Shown: positions 4,881-6,261 of the stretch, one piece after another
How the letters are laid out: each line of letters opens with the position of its first letter
Position numbering within the stretch: position 1 is the first letter of the stretch
Assembly: GCA_023423475.1 (NCBI GenBank)
Contig: JAFAFN010000065.1
Span: 1 to 6,261 of the forward strand
Source: Actinomycetes bacterium
GTDB taxonomy: Bacteria > Actinomycetota > Acidimicrobiia > Acidimicrobiales > Microtrichaceae
Length of the DNA stretch: 6,261 bases
Direction of reading: 5' to 3'
Position numbers and translations under genes: made by a program
Notes under the pieces: generated by a model
The model's database searches: none
The model's input: only the letters and a program-made list of their open reading frames with translations
What the model was told of the DNA's origin: nothing

Positions 4881-5660
4881 ATGCCCAATCAGCAACTCGA
4901 TCTCGGACCGTTGCAGGTGCCACACGCCGCCGACGTCCTGGCAGCCGAGCTGAAGGAGCGGATCCTGGCGGGGACACTCTCCCCGGGCCGGGTCCTTCCG
5001 GCAGAGCGACAGCTGGCGGTCGAAACCGGGATGAGTCGTCCCACGGTGCGTGAGGCGTTCCGGCTGCTGCAAGCCCAGGGTCTGGTCGAGATGCGTCGCG
5101 GCCGTGACGGTGGCGCGGTCATCCGCGAGCTGGACGGACAGACCGTCGTGGATTCGGTCGAGATGCTCATCAGGGGCCGTCGTGTGCGGATGGAGTCGCT
5201 GCTCGAGACCCGCACAGCGATCGAGCCGCAGTGCGCGGCCTTGGCGGCAACCCGGCGGAGCGACGAGGACCTGGCAGCGCTCGACGCGGCCAACGCCGAC
5301 CTCGACGCCGCAACGACGGACCTTCCGGAGTTCCTCTCGGCGAACGTCCGATGGCATCTCGCAGTGGCGCAAGCCAGCAGGAACGAGTTGCTGACCGCGT
5401 TCATGCGCTCGCTGTCGCAGCCGCTCTACTCGTCGACCGACGACGCCGAGTTCGTGGACGCCGCAGTGCGCCGTGCGACCCTGACGGCACACCGGCGGGT
5501 GACGGAGTCAATCCGAGCTGGCGATGCAGCGGCAGCGGGTCGGCGGATGGGTTCGCACGTTCAGGCGTACTCCGAGGCGGTCGGCAGGCTCGAAGCGCTG
5601 CCCGACGTCGAGCTCCGCGCGGCTCACGGTCGGTCATCGGCTCGGCGGCGTCGACCATGA
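4881..5660 (+). CDS. GntR-family transcriptional regulator, FadR subfamily (FCD domain)
   Basis: A 259-aa DNA-binding regulator. The N-terminal winged helix-turn-helix spans about residues 15-84, with PAERQLAVETGMSRPTVREA (40-59) as the core. Arg53 and Arg57 occupy positions that contact operator DNA in E. coli FadR (family knowledge). The C-terminal all-helical FCD ligand-binding domain follows from about residue 100. Its putative metal site is made of His159, His204 and His226, but the usual Asp four residues before the first His is Asn155. FCD regulators bind organic acids or acyl-CoAs and are usually relieved from DNA by them. The palindrome TGGTCTGACCA 18 bp upstream is a good candidate site for autoregulation. 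The regulator overlaps the CitE-like gene by ATGA, so it is co-transcribed with an enzyme it probably controls, and it is divergent from an acyl-CoA dehydrogenase. The C-terminus is unusually basic (SSARRRRP). The exact ligand is not predictable. Confidence 0.92.
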   Translation: MPNQQLDLGPLQVPHAADVLAAELKERILAGTLSPGRVLPAERQLAVETGMSRPTVREAFRLLQAQGLVEMRRGRDGGAVIRELDGQTVVDSVEMLIRGRRVRMESLLETRTAIEPQCAALAATRRSDEDLAALDAANADLDAATTDLPEFLSANVRWHLAVAQASRNELLTAFMRSLSQPLYSSTDDAEFVDAAVRRATLTAHRRVTESIRAGDAAAAGRRMGSHVQAYSEAVGRLEALPDVELRAAHGRSSARRRRP

Positions 5661-6261
5661 CGGCCTGGCATCGCTCCTGGCTGTTCGTGCCGGCCGACGA
5701 CGAGCGCAAGCTGGGGCGCGCACGAAGCACCGGCGCCGATGCGCTGATCCTCGACCTGGAGGATTCGGTGACGCGGACACGCCGGTCTGCAGCGCGGGAG
5801 CTGGTCCGCTCGCTGCTGGACGACCGGGCGTCGACGGACCCGGACTTGTGGGTTCGCATCAATCCAATCGACAGTGACGACGCGCTCGAGGATCTGGCAT
5901 CGGTCGTCCGGCCTGGTTTGGGGGGCGTGGTGGTCCCCAAGGTGAGCTGCGGGGCGGACGTGGTCACGCTCGGACACCACATCGACGCGCTCGAGGTGCG
6001 GGCCGGGATGCCCCGGAGTGCCGTCGGCATCATGGCGGTCGCCACGGAGACGCCACAGGCCGTGTTCCGCCTCGGAGAGCTGGCGATGCCCGGGCCGCGA
6101 CTCCACGCGGTGTCCTGGGGCGCCGAGGATCTCGCTGCAGCGGTCGGGGCGCTGTCGAACAAGGAGAGCGACGGCAGCTGGGGCGCCCCCTTCGAGTTGG
6201 TGCGGTCCCTCGCATTGCATGCTGCTGCGGCCGCCGGCGCGCAGGCGGTCGACACGCTCCA
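5657..6261 (+). CDS. CitE/HpcH-HpaI aldolase-family acyl-CoA lyase, N-terminal part (runs off right edge)
   Basis: From the ATG at 5657 the frame is open to the window edge (201 residues). The start RSWLFVPADDERKL (6-19) and LILDLEDSV (30-38) are characteristic of the CitE-like branch of the HpcH/HpaI aldolase family. Arg67 in WVRIN, Lys95 in VVPK, Glu131 in ATETPQA and Asp158 in SWGAEDL are at substrate- and Mg-binding positions; Glu131 and Asp158 are the likely metal ligands. Relatives cleave or form beta-hydroxyacyl-CoAs such as malyl-, citramalyl- or 3-hydroxy-3-methylglutaryl-CoA, or act as thioesterases; the substrate here is unknown. The ATG overlaps the GntR stop (ATGA, 5657-5660) and lacks a clear Shine-Dalgarno, so translation probably depends on termination-reinitiation after the regulator. 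The last part of the protein is outside the window. Confidence 0.9.
   Translation, partial: MTAWHRSWLFVPADDERKLGRARSTGADALILDLEDSVTRTRRSAARELVRSLLDDRASTDPDLWVRINPIDSDDALEDLASVVRPGLGGVVVPKVSCGADVVTLGHHIDALEVRAGMPRSAVGIMAVATETPQAVFRLGELAMPGPRLHAVSWGAEDLAAAVGALSNKESDGSWGAPFELVRSLALHAAAAAGAQAVDTL

Noticed and set aside
4782..5492. N-terminal extension of the second acyl-CoA dehydrogenase to 625 codons
   Set aside because: The extension is antisense to the GntR gene and crosses the operator. A good ribosome site and the family N-terminus place the start at 4781.
5401..6255. Minus-strand open frame of 284 codons at the right end
   Set aside because: It is antisense to the GntR C-terminus and the CitE-like lyase, both of which have strong family motifs; its composition is that of a shadow frame.
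1..6261. Search for CRISPR arrays, tRNA/rRNA genes, insertion sequences, attachment sites and riboswitches
   Set aside because: No spaced repeats, tRNA-like cloverleaf, transposase motif, terminal inverted repeats or recognisable riboswitch core was seen by eye; noncoding space is limited to about 270 nt.

Overview
The window is a GC-rich, densely coding bacterial segment that looks like part of an acyl-CoA/ketone catabolism locus in an actinobacterium. The support for that is codons strongly biased to G/C in third position, two FadE-like acyl-CoA dehydrogenases ending in the LGLPR-type tail common in Actinobacteria, TANNNT -10-like boxes immediately before start codons, and very tight gene packing. 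No genus can be named from the sequence alone. No tRNA, rRNA, CRISPR array, insertion sequence or phage gene was seen.

Layout from left to right. Positions 1-2383 hold a minus-strand operon, transcribed right to left: a Baeyer-Villiger-type flavin monooxygenase (932-2383), a degenerate SDR-fold protein lacking its catalytic residues (183-935, overlapping the monooxygenase by 4 nt as ATGA), then a 101-nt gap with an inverted repeat, then the first 27 codons of a canonical SDR oxidoreductase running off the left edge (1-81). A 71-bp divergent promoter region (2384-2454) carries a perfect TTGGGCG-N2-CGCCCAA palindrome. On the plus strand follows a FadE-like acyl-CoA dehydrogenase (2455-3621). 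It converges on, and overlaps by 7 nt, a second and different acyl-CoA dehydrogenase on the minus strand (3615-4781). Both are 388 aa. A second divergent region (4782-4880) contains a FadR-type operator, TGGTCTGACCA, in front of a GntR/FadR-subfamily regulator (4881-5660, plus). The regulator is coupled by an ATGA overlap to a CitE/HpcH-aldolase-family lyase (5657 to beyond the right edge).

How the genes may work together (inference). The acyl-CoA dehydrogenases introduce alpha,beta double bonds in CoA thioesters. The SDR pair would oxidise or reduce hydroxyl/keto groups. The monooxygenase would insert oxygen next to a ketone, giving an ester or lactone. The CitE-like enzyme would cleave a beta-hydroxyacyl-CoA by retro-aldol/Claisen chemistry. 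The FadR-type regulator probably senses a pathway acid or acyl-CoA and controls itself, the lyase and the adjacent dehydrogenase. The substrate cannot be read from this window; a cyclic or branched ketone/acid is plausible. The most interesting points are the catalytically dead SDR beside an intact one, the two different operator-like palindromes, and this unusual enzyme combination.
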